From Lepturacanthus savala (lineage: Eukaryota > Chordata > Actinopteri > Scombriformes > Trichiuridae): 64,000 nt of DNA. The position numbers and the translations under genes were made by a program. Positions 1 to 14,400 of this stretch are shown here, piece after piece; position 1 is the first letter of the stretch, and each line of letters starts with the position of its first letter. The stretch is taken from positions 26,644,198 through 26,708,197 of the forward strand of contig CM060473.1 in assembly GCA_030544235.1 (NCBI GenBank). Direction: 5' to 3'. Below the pieces are notes generated by a model, which saw only the letters and a program-made list of their open reading frames with translations, ran no database searches and was not told where the DNA came from.

Positions 1-905
1 AGTCTTTAATATTAATATCCAAAGTATCTTAGTCTAGTTTTATTCAACTAAAATCCAAAGTATTTTAGTCTTTAATCAACGAAAAGCCAAAGTATTTTAG
101 TCTAGTTTTATTTGAGTTTAGTTATTTAGTTAGTTTAGTTTGTCGACTAAAATCTAAAGTATTTTAGTTTAGTTTAATTAAGGAAAATCCAAAGTATTTT
201 AGTCTTTAATCAAGTAAAATCCAAAGTATTTTAGTCTAATTTCATTTGACTAAAATCCCAAGTATTTTAGTCGAGTTTTAGTCAAATGAAATCTAAAGTA
301 TTTTAGTTTAGTTTAATTAAGGAAAATCAAAAGTATTTTAGTCTAGTTTTATTCTACTAAAGTGTTTTAGTCGTTTTATTGTTTTAGTCTTTAATCAATT
401 AAAATACAAAGTATTTAGTCTAATTTTATTTGACTAAAATCCAAAATATTTAAGTCTAGCTTTAGTCAAATGAAATCTAAAGTTTTATTCTACTAAAATC
501 CAAAGTCTTTAATCAATTAAAATCCAAAGTATTTTAGTCTAGTTTTATTTGACTAAAATCCAAGATACTTGAGTCTATTTTAGTCGAGTTTGTTGATTAA
601 AATCCAAGGTATTTTAATCTAGTTTTAGTCAAAGACGATCCAGTATTTTTTTTTTGTTTAGTTTTAAATCCAAGAAAATCCAAAGTACTTTAGTTTTATT
701 TGAATAAAATCCAAAATATTTGAGTCTAGCTTTAGTCAAATGAAATCTAAAGTATTTTAGTTTAGTTTTAGAGAAAATCCAAAGTATTTTAATCTAGTTT
801 TAGTCAAAGAAGATCCAAAGTATTTTAGTCTAATTTGTCAATTAAAACCCAAGTACTTTAGTTTTAGTCAAAGAAGATCAATGAAAAAAGAAAGAGACAT
901 TTTAG
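1..905. repeat. AT-rich degenerate minisatellite
   Basis: Irregular tandem copies of a unit close to ATTTTAGTCTAGTTTTATTT followed by GACTAAAATCCAAAGT run through this stretch. Each unit contains a short inverted motif (TTTTAGTC / GACTAAAA). No long open frame is present. It probably lies in an sgsm1 intron, because the first recognisable sgsm1 exon follows at 1,537. Confidence 0.75.
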
Positions 906-1536
906 TCTTTATTTAATAAAGTAGATTCTTTTTTCATCAATAAGAAATGTCTGTTAATTTGGCCACAGTTGGTTGTTAAAGGCATTGATTTCATCACGTA
1001 TTCGTCTCATTTTCCTCATAAAAAATTAACACTGAATTCCACAAAAACGTGTAAAACATACGATGTTAGCTGCATGTTGCTGCTGATGGTGAAACACTCA
1101 GCTGTTACTGAATAATGCAGCGTGTTTGTGTGTCGTTCTCTGAGCCAAATAAATGCTGCAGAGCTGATGAGGCTTATTTTCAGCTCACCAGCAGCCGGCT
1201 GATGGTTTATTGACTGAGACACTGTCAGACATCTCTCAAACTAGCAAACCATGTTATCTTCCTCTGCCTGTGCGTGTGTGTGTGTGTGTGTGCGTGCATG
1301 CATGGTTTCCTTCACCAAAAGAATTGATTATCCTATTATGCAGCTCTGTGCCTGCTTGTCTGTGTGCATGATCTCCACGACTTTCTTTATTAACCATAAA
1401 ATTAATGTTCCCTGAGATTTTGTTTTGCAGATAATGCATAACGCTTCCTATGGTTTTGTGTTTTTCAGCAGTGGCTGTCTGTCCACTGTGTCTGGATGGT
1501 TATTTCACTGCCGGTGTGTGATTAAATGTTTTTCAG
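906..1536. other. sgsm1 intron sequence, no gene seen
   Basis: Non-coding sequence with a short TG microsatellite near 1,271-1,293, ending in the TTTTTCAG acceptor of the first sgsm1 exon in the window. Nothing else recognisable. Confidence 0.5.
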
Positions 1537-4500
1537 TGTATACTGGGACTATGCCATGACCATTCCTCTAGGGGAGATAGTTTACCTGCACTGTCACCAA
1601 CAAGGTGGGTCCATGCAAAAACTGTTGTAATACCACTAAATTTATTCATCCTTTCACATTTTAGCCTAGGCTACATTTACAGCAGGTTACAGGTTAGCAT
1701 CTCGTGGTGATGCATTCACTATTCTTCTCATTCTCTTAGAATGCTGGAAGAAATACCAACATTGACTGATGATGCAGCCTCTTATGTTGCATCCTCTGAT
1801 TCGTTTAAATGCTAAAAGTAGACCTGTAGTCGCAGTAATGTCCCAGCGGCTTTCACTTTTAACGAGTCAACCTCGTTGATGTCATGATAATTAGCTGGGA
1901 TTTATGTAGTTTTTTCAGCTTTGTGTTAACATTTTTCTTGCTGAAATGGAGCCTAACAGGAACAATTTAATTAATTTTACCTTATTTCAGTTTTCTACCT
2001 TCTCTAACCAAGTAAACTGTTTTCATCATCAAGGGTTTTCTAATCATCCATTAACCTTCTGATGCAATGAGAAACACATTGTTCCATTAGAACACTGGGC
2101 TGATAGTTGCTGGAAATGGGTCTCTATACACCTATGTAGATGTTGATGCACCAAAAACCAGACATTTGCAGCTAGAATAGTCATTTACCACATTAAACTA
2201 ATCAGAAATACACTCTATACATTATTAAAGTTATCTTAATTTTAAAAAACAGTGATTCAGACTCATTTTTCTAAGTGACCCTAAACTTTTGACCGGTAGT
2301 TCAACATTTAAAACATAAAAATGGGTGATTAAGTGGCAAGTAGCTCAATCTGAAGGCTAATTTTATGCATTATTATTGATTATTGATAGTCTATAGCTTC
2401 TTGATTTTGACACCTCAGCTGATATTTGGTAATTTACAGTAGTTTTATGTGTTATTAAAGCATTTTATTGAGAATAAAAATGTCATTATGGATAATCTAA
2501 TAAAGAAATAATCGTGTCCTGTAGTCGACAGTGGGGGTACGGTGGTGCTGGTCAGTCAGGACGGGATCCAGAGGCCTCCACTTCGCTTCCCCAGAGGAGG
2601 CCACCTGCTCCAGTTCCTCTCCTGTCTGGAGAATGGTCTGCTTCCACATGGCCAGCTGGACCCTCCACTCTGGTCTCAGAGGGGAAAGGTCAGCACCAGA
2701 GGTCATCCTATGGGAGTCGACCCATGACAGAAAGCACTCAGAAGAGCTAGAAAAAGAGCTATAAATAACTAAATGAGCCTTATCTGATCAATAAATCAAT
2801 AAAAAGGGACATTTGGATTAGGAAATGGATGCACTGCCTGGTTGTAGAGATACTGGTGAACATGTGGCTTAATGTCCTCTTTCCACTTGAATTAATGGAT
2901 GTTTTTGTCGGACTGTGAGTCGCATTATATCTGCAGCTAAACTGAATAATGAAAACCACCCTCGTCTGTGCAGCTGCTATTAAAAGGCTTAAGCATGAAG
3001 ACACTCGTCCTAAATTCACATGAATGGTGGTTTACCTGAGCTTAGTGAAAACAAGTTAAAACAGCTTTGCTAAAACCTCTGCTTAAGAAGCCAGATCTCA
3101 ATGTTTGTGACCATGCGAATTTCAGGCCTATCTAAAATAGTCCTTTCCTTCTTGAGAATATTGTGCCTGATCATCTAAATATTAATAATAATTAATAATA
3201 TATTAGATAAAGTCCAGTCCAGGCTATTACAACAACCATGGCACTGAAACCACTATACTAACGGTAGTAAATGACCTGGGAATTTAAACTAATTCAAACT
3301 AAATGTCTGTCCTCTTCTTGTTAGATTTGAGTGGCGCATTGATAAAATTGATCCTGACATTTTAATCAATTGACTTGATAAATGGGAAGGTCTTCTTGCT
3401 GCTTGTCTGGTTGATCACATTTGACACTGAATAAGGTGTTCCTCAAGGAAGCTTTATAGGTCCTATTCTTTTTTTTCTTTATAAATGCTCCATCTGTGCA
3501 ATAACACCACTACGCTGATGATACACTACTATACATTTATGTTCATCCACACCAATTATTCTTTTTATCTGTCTGTCTCAAGCCATTTAAATAAGTTTGC
3601 AGAAACAAAATGTATGCTGATTAATGCTTTTAATGCAAGCTGCTTAATGTATTGCTCCCAAAGAACATAAAACTTGAAATAAGATAAATTATCTGTCAGT
3701 GGAATTAGATAATTCTAATCAATATTGGACTAATACAATAACATGATATTTTCACCTGTTAGGATTTCAGTTTTTGCAGTGTATACAAATTATTATTAAT
3801 TAAATTATTTGCTCATTGCAGGGGAAGGTGTTTCCAAAGCTACGGAAGAGGGTTCCTCAGGGATCTGGATCCACAGACTCGGTCTCGGATAAGGAGGAGG
3901 ACGAGGCCACAGACTATGTCTTCCGCATCCTGTTCCCCAACAGCCAGTCAGAGTTTGGTGAGCGACTTCACCCTTTCCCAGACAATGATGTAGGGACTTT
4001 TTGAAATCCAGGGGTGAAAAGAGCACATATAGACTGTCTTTGCCTCTAAAGGCAAGGCAAGTCTCCCAAGAGGGCGCTTTAGCATCCATTTTGGTTCCTG
4101 AATGGCATTTTAACACACATTTTAGCTCCCAAGAGGGCACTTTCACATGCTTTTTAGCCCCAAAGCACTTTAGCACATGTTTTGGCTCCTAGAGGGCACT
4201 TTAACATGCTTTTTAGCTCCCAAGAGGGCACTTAAGCATGCAATTTGGCTTCTAGAGGGCATTTTAAAAGACATTTTATCGCCCAAGAGGGCACTTTACC
4301 ACCCATTTTGGCTCCTGAATGGCATTTTAACACACATTTTACTTTCCAAGAGGGCACTTTAACATGCTTTTTAGCTCCCAAGAAGGCACTTTAGCATGCA
4401 ATTTGGCTTCTAGAGGGCACTTTAACACACATTTTAGCTCCCAAGAGGGCACTTTCACATGCTTTTTAGTTCCAAAGAGAGCACTTTACATGCAATTTGG

Positions 4501-5372
4501 CTCCTAAATAACATTTTAACATGACTTTTAGCATCCCAAAGGGCACTTTAGCATGCAATTTGACTTTTAACAATCTTTTTAGCTCACAAAGGGGCACTTT
4601 ACTACACGTTTTGACTGCATAGAAGGCACTTTAGCATGCTTTTTTCAACATTAGGGCCATGGGGGGGCCAGTGCCGCCCCTACCCCTGCCCCCCCTGTGC
4701 ACACCACTGTTCTCACAGTAGAAAATGATAAAAAAAAATTTCTGCTTCTTTTTTTTGATGAAATGGTTGCTGGTTGTTTGTTACAGTGACTGTAACCCAT
4801 GTGACTTCCTCCCCTTCCCTTCCACCGAGTGGACAGACCCCGTCCAAAACGGGGACCCTGGTTGTCCCCAAGAGGTCCTGCAGCTGCCCTGAAGGATCCG
4901 ACTCGCCTGCAGGAAGCAGCTGTAACCCTGTCACGCCTCGTCTGTCAGCTCTGCCTCGCTTTAATCCTCTGCATCTAATATCCTCCCGGCCCATCCTGTG
5001 CCTCTGGCCAAGTTTATTGATGCTTCCCGTTATTAAAACCCTAAAACCCCACCCACTGGCTGACACCTCGTGTCACACCTTTTCCCTCTTGCTTTACAAG
5101 GCAGTAATCTTTTAACGGCCGATGGCCGGGCAGCTGATTGATTGATTGATTTTGGCTCCTGAACTTTTGAGAGGCTTTTGCTCAGTTCATGTCTTTGGCT
5201 CCTGTTCTTGATATAAAGTAATTGAACATGATTAAGAATCAAGAGGAATCAAGTGCAAACCAATCATTCTCTGCGGTGCTTGTGGTGCAATTGATCAGAC
5301 TAATTCTGCATAAATCTTCTGAGTGTCTGTGAAATTGTTCTTGAGAGCCCAGGTGGAGTGATGTTTTTTTTG

Positions 5373-5410
<38 letters not shown>

Positions 5411-8400
5411 GCAGCAACTCCGCCGGACCTGATGGATCAGGGAGCCACGATGTGGCATCCGACTCTCAGGAAATCCTCGTGTTCCTCCTGTTCTCAGGGC
5501 AGCTTCTCTGACGGGGCGATGCCCAAAGGCTGCAACCACGAGAGGTGAGAGATGAACACAGATCAGTTCAGTTTAAAACGGGAATTCACCGTCCGAGGAG
5601 GTCCAGGGGTTAGAGGGAGACAAAAGAGAAAAGTATACGTTTAAATGCAGTAATCTGGTGTGATTTGAGAGTAAGAAGCTCTATAGTAGAAGCTATAGAC
5701 TATTAATAATCACTATTAATGTATAATATCAGTTATAGATGATCAATAATCACTATTAATGTATAATATCAGTTATAGATGATCAATAATCACTATTAAT
5801 GTATAATATCAGTTATAGATTATCAATAATCACTGTTAATGTATAATATCAGTTATAGATTATCAATAATCACTATTAATGTATAATATCAGTTATGGAT
5901 TATCAATAATCACTATTAATGTATAATATCAGTTATAGATGATCAATAATCACTATTAATGTATAATATCAGTTATAGATGATCAATAATCACTATTAAT
6001 GTATAATATCAGTTATAGACTATCAATAATCACTATTAATGTATAATATCAGTTATAGATTATCAATAATCACTATTAATGTATAATATCAGTTATAGAT
6101 GATCAATAATCACTATTAATGTATAATATCAGTTATAGATTATCAATAATCACTATTAATGTATAATATCATTTATAGACTATCAATAATCACTATTAAT
6201 GTATAATATCAGTTATAGATTATCAATAATCACTATTAATGTCTAATATCAGTTATAGATGATCAATAATCACTATTAATGTATAATATCAGTTATAGAT
6301 TATCAATAATCACTATTAATGTATAATATCAGTTATAGATTATCAATAATCACTATTAATGTATAATATCAGTTATAGATTATCAATAATCACCTTTTTT
6401 CTCCTATTTTTTGGGCTTTTCAAGTTGTATTGTGGTTTTTTACCTCATAATTTTTATTTTTATCTAATAATTTTTTCCCTTATTCTCATATTTTTGCCTT
6501 TTTATCTAATATTCTGGACTTTTTAACTCAAGTTTCCACAATCGAGAAAAAAAGAAACTTGAAATAAGCAGAAATTAACGACCAGAACCTCTGGACACAT
6601 CTGGGAGGATTTCTCCTCCTGCGTTAGTGGCGTTAAAATTAATTAAACTTTTAAACAGCCCTAATTAGAAATGTGTCTGCTGTAGTCAAGGTATGGAGAG
6701 TGATGCACCCAAACACGTCTCCCTTCACTGCCCGTTAGAAGAAATCAATGAAAACACAGGAACGGGGGGAAAAGAACAAGCAATTACCTGGAAGACAATA
6801 ATGTGACATTTACCTAACTGGCATGAGAATGTGTTGAGAAAATGAGGTGATAAGCAGATAATATGGTTAAAGGCTGTGGTTGAATGTGCTGTACCAGGCT
6901 GGTTTGTTCCATACGGCAGCACAATAGGTTATCGTTTACATGATAAAATGCTGCCTCGGATACTTTAAGACACAGACTCATACTTTCAGGAAGCTCTGAA
7001 TAATTCCTGGTGGTAATAATTCAGTTTTCATGTTTTGTCTGTTCTGCAGGACTCCTTTGAAGCTGCTGTGTGACAACATGAAGTATCAGATCATTTCCCG
7101 GGCGTTTTACGGCTGTAAGTGATTTCTTGTTGTTTACACTTCATCTTCTCACTATGAAAACATGTGCTACTTCACACTTTTTTGCCGGAGGGATGCAATT
7201 TGCATCAAATTCTGTGCCCAGATGGCGGTTTCTCTGCAATCTCTACTTTTAAATCACAGAAAAAAGACGTTCCTTTTCATAAATTGAGATCTTGGTGCAT
7301 AATCATCACCTTTCTTTGTTTTTTCTCCTGTAAATATAAACCAGGAGATGCAGAAGATGTTAGCCTTATTTTCTTAAAACAAGACCAAATTAACCCATAA
7401 TAAAATGAGCTAAATTAGCCGTCTCCAATAAATATTGGACTAATAGACTGGTCTGCAGTGCAAAATATTTAATATAATGAAAATATGTATTATATAAAAA
7501 ATATTTAATATAATAAAATATTGACTATAGCAAAAATATTTAATATAATGAAAATATTTACTATAGCAAAAATATTGAATATAATTAAAATATTTACTAT
7601 AGCAAAAATATTTAATGTAATAAAAATATTTATTATAGCAAAAATATTTAACATAATTAAAATATTTACTATAGCAAAAATATTTAATATAACAAAAATA
7701 TTGACTATAGCAAAAATATTGAATATAATGAAAATATTTACTATAGCAAAAATATTTAATATAATAAAAATATTTATTATAGAAAAAATATTTAATGTAA
7801 TAAAAATATTAATTATAGCAAAAATATTTAATACAATAAAAATATTGACTAGAGCAAAAATATTTAATATAATTAAAATATTTATTAAAGCAAAAAGCAA
7901 AAATATTTAATGTAATGAAAATATTAATTATAGCAAAATATTTAATACAATAAAAATATTTATTATAGCAAAAATATTTAATATAATGAAAATATTTACT
8001 ATAGCAAAAATATTTAATATAATGAAAATATTTACTATAGCAAAAATATTTAATATAATGAAAATATTAATTATAGCAAAAATATTTAACACAATAAATA
8101 TATTTATTATAGCAAAAATATTTAATATAATTAATATATTTATTAAAGCAAAAAGCAAAAATATTTAATATAATGAAAATATTTACTATAGCAAAAATAT
8201 TTAATATAATGAAAATATTTATTATAGCAAAAATATTTAATATAATGAAAATATTTACTATAGCAAAAATATTTATTGTAATAAAAATATTTATTGTAAC
8301 AAAAATATTTATTTAAATACAAAGTTTTTATTAGATATTTAGATTAGATCAACTTTTGTCATTGAACACGTCACAAGTACAAAGCAAAGAAATGCATGCA

Positions 8401-11400
8401 ATGTTAGGAACAGCTATATATGTATATTATATAATATATACAGACTATATATATATGAGCAGATTCAGATTCATATAAATCTAAACCATGACATCACAAG
8501 TTGATTTCAACTAGAATTATGTCCCAAAAGATGCAGAGAAATCAGCAAAACCATAGAGTGAAAAAGTAAAAAGTTCTTTATTTTCTTCTCACCAACATGA
8601 TTATAGGTCAGGAACCCTGATTACCTCCATATTCATATATGTACATTTCTGCTGCATTAAAAAAATTTAAAATAAATTAACTTTATTTATCTATTACTAT
8701 CCATGCATTATTTTTGCACAGGAATTTATGAAAGGATTAATTGATTAATTAATAAATATTAATTAAATAAAATTAATAAATAATATAATAAAATTTAATA
8801 TATATGGACATTTACTGGTATGTTCATTTATGTCCTGAGTCATTATACATTTATTTATTTATTTATTCTTGATTATGGCAGTTTTCATCCTCCATAATTT
8901 TGGACTTGGGTTTCAAACATCTTATCAGATAGAATCCGAAGTCTAGTTTCTGTGGTTTAACGGGTCCTTGATGTTAAAAAGTGTGAGAACCACTGATGTA
9001 TAGTACCACATATAATCAGAATAATGTTATTTCTGAACAGCCTATATGTCAATTCTTGGTGACACACATTAAAAAACAAGCAAATACCCTTGAGTTAATT
9101 CCAAAGGGTTAATTTCCTCATTTTAATTATCACCGGCTTCTGCTGTGAATAATTACCGTGTGTTGTCACCCAGGGCTGGCGTACTGCCGTCACCTGTCCA
9201 CCGTGCGCACACACCTCTCGGCGCTCGTCAATCACACCATCGTGGCGCCCGACGTGCCACGCGACGCCTCCAAAGGGCTGACAGCAGAGGTGTGGCAGAC
9301 CTTCCTGCAGGACTGCACGGTAAGAACAGAAGAGACGTAGAAAAAACGCAGCGATGCAACGGAAACTACACATGAAGTGATGGCAGGAGGCTGTCACACA
9401 CACACACACACACACATGCACGTCCACTATCTGTTTCACTCTCTCATCCATATCATGTGGTGCGGTGTATTAGTTTCCCAACAGAGAACATGGAGCGTCA
9501 CTAATAGTCCTGTCAGTCTAAACGTCCACAGTCAGTGTTTGGAGCTGTGAACATTAGGTCCAGTTACCTGGAGTCATGGAGAGTTTAATTCAGCCTGAAA
9601 TCAGGCTCTTAAACACAAATCCAACATAATATTATTAGATTATTATTAATGCAGTAGCTGCACATATAATCATCTTGGCAGGAAAACAGGAAAAAAAACA
9701 GTTTGTTCAAATATGATGTGTGAAATGTCACTCATTTGATTCAAGATGGCCGACTTCCTGTTACTATTGTTTATGTAATTATTGAATATCTGCAGCAATT
9801 TTCATTTTCACAGAGACATTTAGCTGCGACCATTAATGCAAAAGGTTTAAATACCATTTAGAGAGAATAAGTAAGAATCCTGACAGATACAATATGGTTC
9901 AGGCTTTAATTACATGAATAAACAAACAATAATCCTGAAGCAGCAGATGGGACAGATTTTTTTTGTCAAATAATGTTTGGTAAGATGAGAAAGTCCCAAA
10001 CTGTTTAAAATACAGTTTTAAATGCATTTATCGGGTCTTTTAAAATGTACATTGTGTGTTCATGATGGTTTCATTCCCTTTGAAAGTTCATTTGTACTGT
10101 TTTTTTTAATTTTCTTTACAAAAATCACACAGAATGTGATTATTTTTTTTTTTACAATTACAATTTAAATATATAATCCACCGAGGATATAAAACTAGTT
10201 CATAGCATGCTTTATTTATTTATTATTATTATTATTATTATTTATTTTTTTTTTTTAAGAGAGAGTATCTGGTATCAGGTCACATCACATGACATTTTTG
10301 ACGTTATCCCTTTTCACATAAATTTAAATAATTTATATTTATTTTTTTTAATTTTATGTATTTAATTGAGGTGAAAATAAATGGGAGGAATGAATATATA
10401 AATAAAAAATACAATTTCAAATGAATAAATTAATAAATAAAATTAAATAAATGGGAAATAATACACGGTTAAATTAGTTTGATGAATTAATTAAATGGAA
10501 TATTGAATAAATATTGACATTTATAATTTATTTATTTAGTGACTGAGCCATTATTTATTTTTATTTATTCATTTTATTATGGCAGTTTCATTCCTCCATA
10601 ATTTTAGCTTCCAGTTTCCTACACTTTCTGTTATAAAACATCTAAAATCTTATCAGATGAGGTCTGAGGTCTAGTTTTTGTGAGTTAAAGGCATCACTGG
10701 TGTATAATACTACATATATATTGATCCCATATTACAATTTTCCATGTTTTTACTGCAAATCTTTTGAACCACACCACAGCTCAGTGTTTTTCTGCATCGA
10801 CTGTGGACTAGAGCACAGATTTCCTAGAGAGAAATAACAATCCTGAAGGCTTGTCTTGTTCCTTCAGTCGTACCAGGAGCAGGAGCTGCTCCGTCTGGTC
10901 TATTTCGGCGGCGTGGACCCTTCGCTGAGGAAGCAGGTGTGGCCGTTCCTCCTGGGCCATTACCAGTTCGGAATGACTGAATCCGAGAGGAAAGAGGTTA
11001 GTCGTATCCACGGTGACGGCTTCGCCTCCGGGGCCGTTTTCATTTTCCCGGCTGAACCGCGGCCGACCCTCACCGTTCCTCACCTTTCACCTTCTTCTTC
11101 CAGGTGGACGAGGAGGTGCGGCTGTGCTACCAGCAGACCATGCGTGAGTGGCTGGGCTGCGAGGAGATCGTCCGCCAGCGGGAGAAGGAGCAGCACGCCG
11201 CCGCGTTGGCCAAATGCTCCTCGGTGGCGAGCATGGACTGTCCCGGTCAGAAAATGGTGCATCACGACTCTACCGTCAGCATCGAGGTGACACAGAGACA
11301 CTCACCTGCACTCGGCTTCAGAAACATGTCATCAATCCCTGTTTAAAGGGTGAATTCAGTGTGTAAATCACAGCGTAGAGAGGATAAATGTGCCGAGTTT

Positions 11401-14400
11401 TATAGATAAAGGTTAGTTTACCAGCTGTAAAGACCGTTTAATGACAGTTTTGGCAGCTTTACAGGGATCTTTCATCATTTATGATTAAAAGTAGAAAAGT
11501 TGTGTGCACCTGAACAAAGGGCAGAGGCATAGGAGACATAAAAGTTGTGGAGATGAATAAGAAAAAACTCCCACACAGTCAATCACTAGCAAACTATAAA
11601 ATATTTATTATAACAACATTTTAGTCCTCAGAACCTCATCAGTTCACAGATCCTGATGAAAGTCTGAGAACAGATATATATATATATATATATAGTCTGT
11701 ATATATTATATAATATACATATATATAGCTGTTCCTAACATTGCGTGCATTTCTTTGCTTTGTACTTGTGACGTGTTCAATGACAAAAGTTGATCTAATC
11801 TAAATATCTAATAAAAACTTTGTATTTGAATAAATATTTTTGTTACAATAAATATTTTTATTATATTAAATATTTTTGCTATAGTAAATATTTTATTATA
11901 TGAAATATGTTTGCTATAATAAATATTTTCATTATATTAAATATTTTTTCTATAGTAAATATTTTCATTATATTACATATTTTTGCTATAATAAATATTT
12001 TCATTATATTAAATATTTTTTGCTATAATAAATATTTTCATTATATTAAATATTTTTCTATAGTAAATATTTTCATTATATTAAATATTTTTTGCTATAA
12101 TAAATATTTTCATTATATTAAATATTTTTGCTATAATACATATTTTTATTACATTAAATATTTTTTCTATAGTAAATATTTTCATTATATTACATATTTT
12201 TGCTATAATAAATATTTTCATTATATCAAATATTTTTCAATAGTAAATATTTTCATTATATTAAATATTTTTTGCTATAATAAATATTTTCATTATATTA
12301 AATATTTTTGCTATAATACATATTTTTATTACATTAAATATTTTTGCTATAGTAAATATTTTCATTATATTTAATATTTTTGCTACAGTAAATATTTCTA
12401 TTACATTAAATATTTTTGCTATAGTAAATATTTTCATTATATAAAATATTTTTTCTATAGTAAATATTTTCATTATATTAAATATATTTGCTATAATAAA
12501 TATTTTCATTTTTTATATATATACACACATATATAAATAAAAGAACAAAAAACTAAACAAAAAGAAATATTAAATGAATAATAAATCATACCCTATAATA
12601 AATCCTATATATACATCAATCATATATCATACATATAATAATATGTCTTTATTCTCCAGTCCCACTCCTCCCATAGCTCAGACAGGCAGAGTCTGGCTCG
12701 TCTGCAGAGTGACTCCAGCAGCAGCACACAGGTACAAAATCACCAGAATTCACTGGTTCCAGCTCCTCAAATCTCATTATTTCCTGGTGTTTTACCTGCA
12801 TATGATGCTGCGTAGTTTCTCAAGGTTTACATGAGTGAGCTTCCAGTGATCTACAACTAATAGATTAATCTTTAATAATCAATAGATTAATCGATAGTTT
12901 GATGTTGTTTGGTTGTTTGATGGGTTTTGATCCATCTCTGCACATGACACAAATCACGTCACAGATTACAGCATTTTTTTCCTGTTATATTTTACTTTTA
13001 TACTTTAATTAGTTTTAAACCACAACTTTTACACTTTTACTTGAGTTGATACTTCAACTTCTACAGATTTAAACCTTAGTATCTATACTTCTACCTGAGT
13101 AATGAACATGAACACATTTGACTCTTTTGTTCAAGCAGATTAATTTAAATCACTTCTGATTGAATTAATGCATGCAACCAATATTCCTCCGCCCTGCACT
13201 CTCTCTCCTACTAGCTCTTCACGCCCTCCCATCCCTTCCCCTGGAGTAGCCTGCTTCCCTTTGGCTTGTTCTTTCAGGTGTTTGAGTCGGTGGAGGAGGT
13301 GGACCAGATCGAGACCGAGCCCAAGAACGAGGAGGCCAAGCAGGCTCCGAAGGTGGCCAACGGGGCCCTGCAGAACGGGCCCAGCTCCCCCGACTCCGGA
13401 CACCCGTCCTCACGCAACTTCTCCGTCACCTCGGGCCTGTCGGACGGCTCGCTCACGGAGGACGGCGCCGTGCAGGCCCCGCCGGCCCCGCAGAGCCCGG
13501 TTAAACCTCAACGGGAGGAGGGTGGAGGTCCGATGGAGGAACCAGAGACGCAGGTGCAAGGAGACGTGAAAATCAAAGAGGAGGATGAGGACAAAACCAA
13601 AACTGCAGGGAAATTGGTGATAGAGACAAGTTTGCAACCGAAAACGCAAGAAAACGTTGAAGCTATGGTCAGTCCTGAGGAAAATAACACTGGTGTCGCC
13701 AGGCGTGAAGATGGAGGTGCTGCTGCACCAGAAGGAGAAGCAGTGTGTGTTAAAAAAGAGGAAGACGTGAGCGTTGAGGAAACGTCAGAGCTCAAGAAAA
13801 CTACAGAAACGACTGCGGAGGAGGAAGAAAGCGAAGAAAACGTCGGGAGAAATCAGACAGAAAGGTTGAAATTCGAGGTCACAGGAAAATCCGGAGATAA
13901 GGAGAAGGAGCCCAGAGCTCCAGGAGAGGAGAGGAGTTTCGTTTTCTCAGCAGACGGCGGTAGAGAAGCGTTCTGCTCCGCCCAGAAAGACGAAGCTCCG
14001 CCCACGACCGAATCCGACGAGTCTCCCTCAGCCATAGAAATGGAGGAGATCCCCAAAGCCAAATTTTCCATGGTGCCTTGGAGCAGGAAGGGGCGGTGCG
14101 AGCCGTCGTCTTCCTTGGAGGAGTCGGCCCTGCACAGGCCGGAGGAGGAGGAGGAGCAGGAGAAACCCAGTCCAGAAGGAACCGAGTCCATCCTGTCTGA
14201 GGAGCCGGAGATGGAGAGTCTGTACCCGAACTTCGACTCCCTGACCGGACCAGGAGAAAACAAGAGTGAAGAAACCTCTAAGGAACCAGCTGGGAGTGGC
14301 TTCTCTGTACGAACTCACACTGATGATGCTGTTTTATTTACTTATTCATGTATTTATTCCAGTGTTGATTTAATCAGACCAGTCTAAATGAAATCAATAA

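Noticed and set aside
5692..6392. CRISPR array (regular 40-bp repeats)
   Set aside because: Units are contiguous with no unique spacers, in a vertebrate intron.
7505..8168. Long Ile/Asn/Phe- and Lys/Ile-rich open frames on both strands
   Set aside because: They are translations of the AT-rich satellite; both strands stay open because the unit lacks stops, and there is no non-repeat coding context.
11907..12509. 155-codon Ile/Tyr/Phe-rich frame
   Set aside because: Same satellite in reverse orientation.
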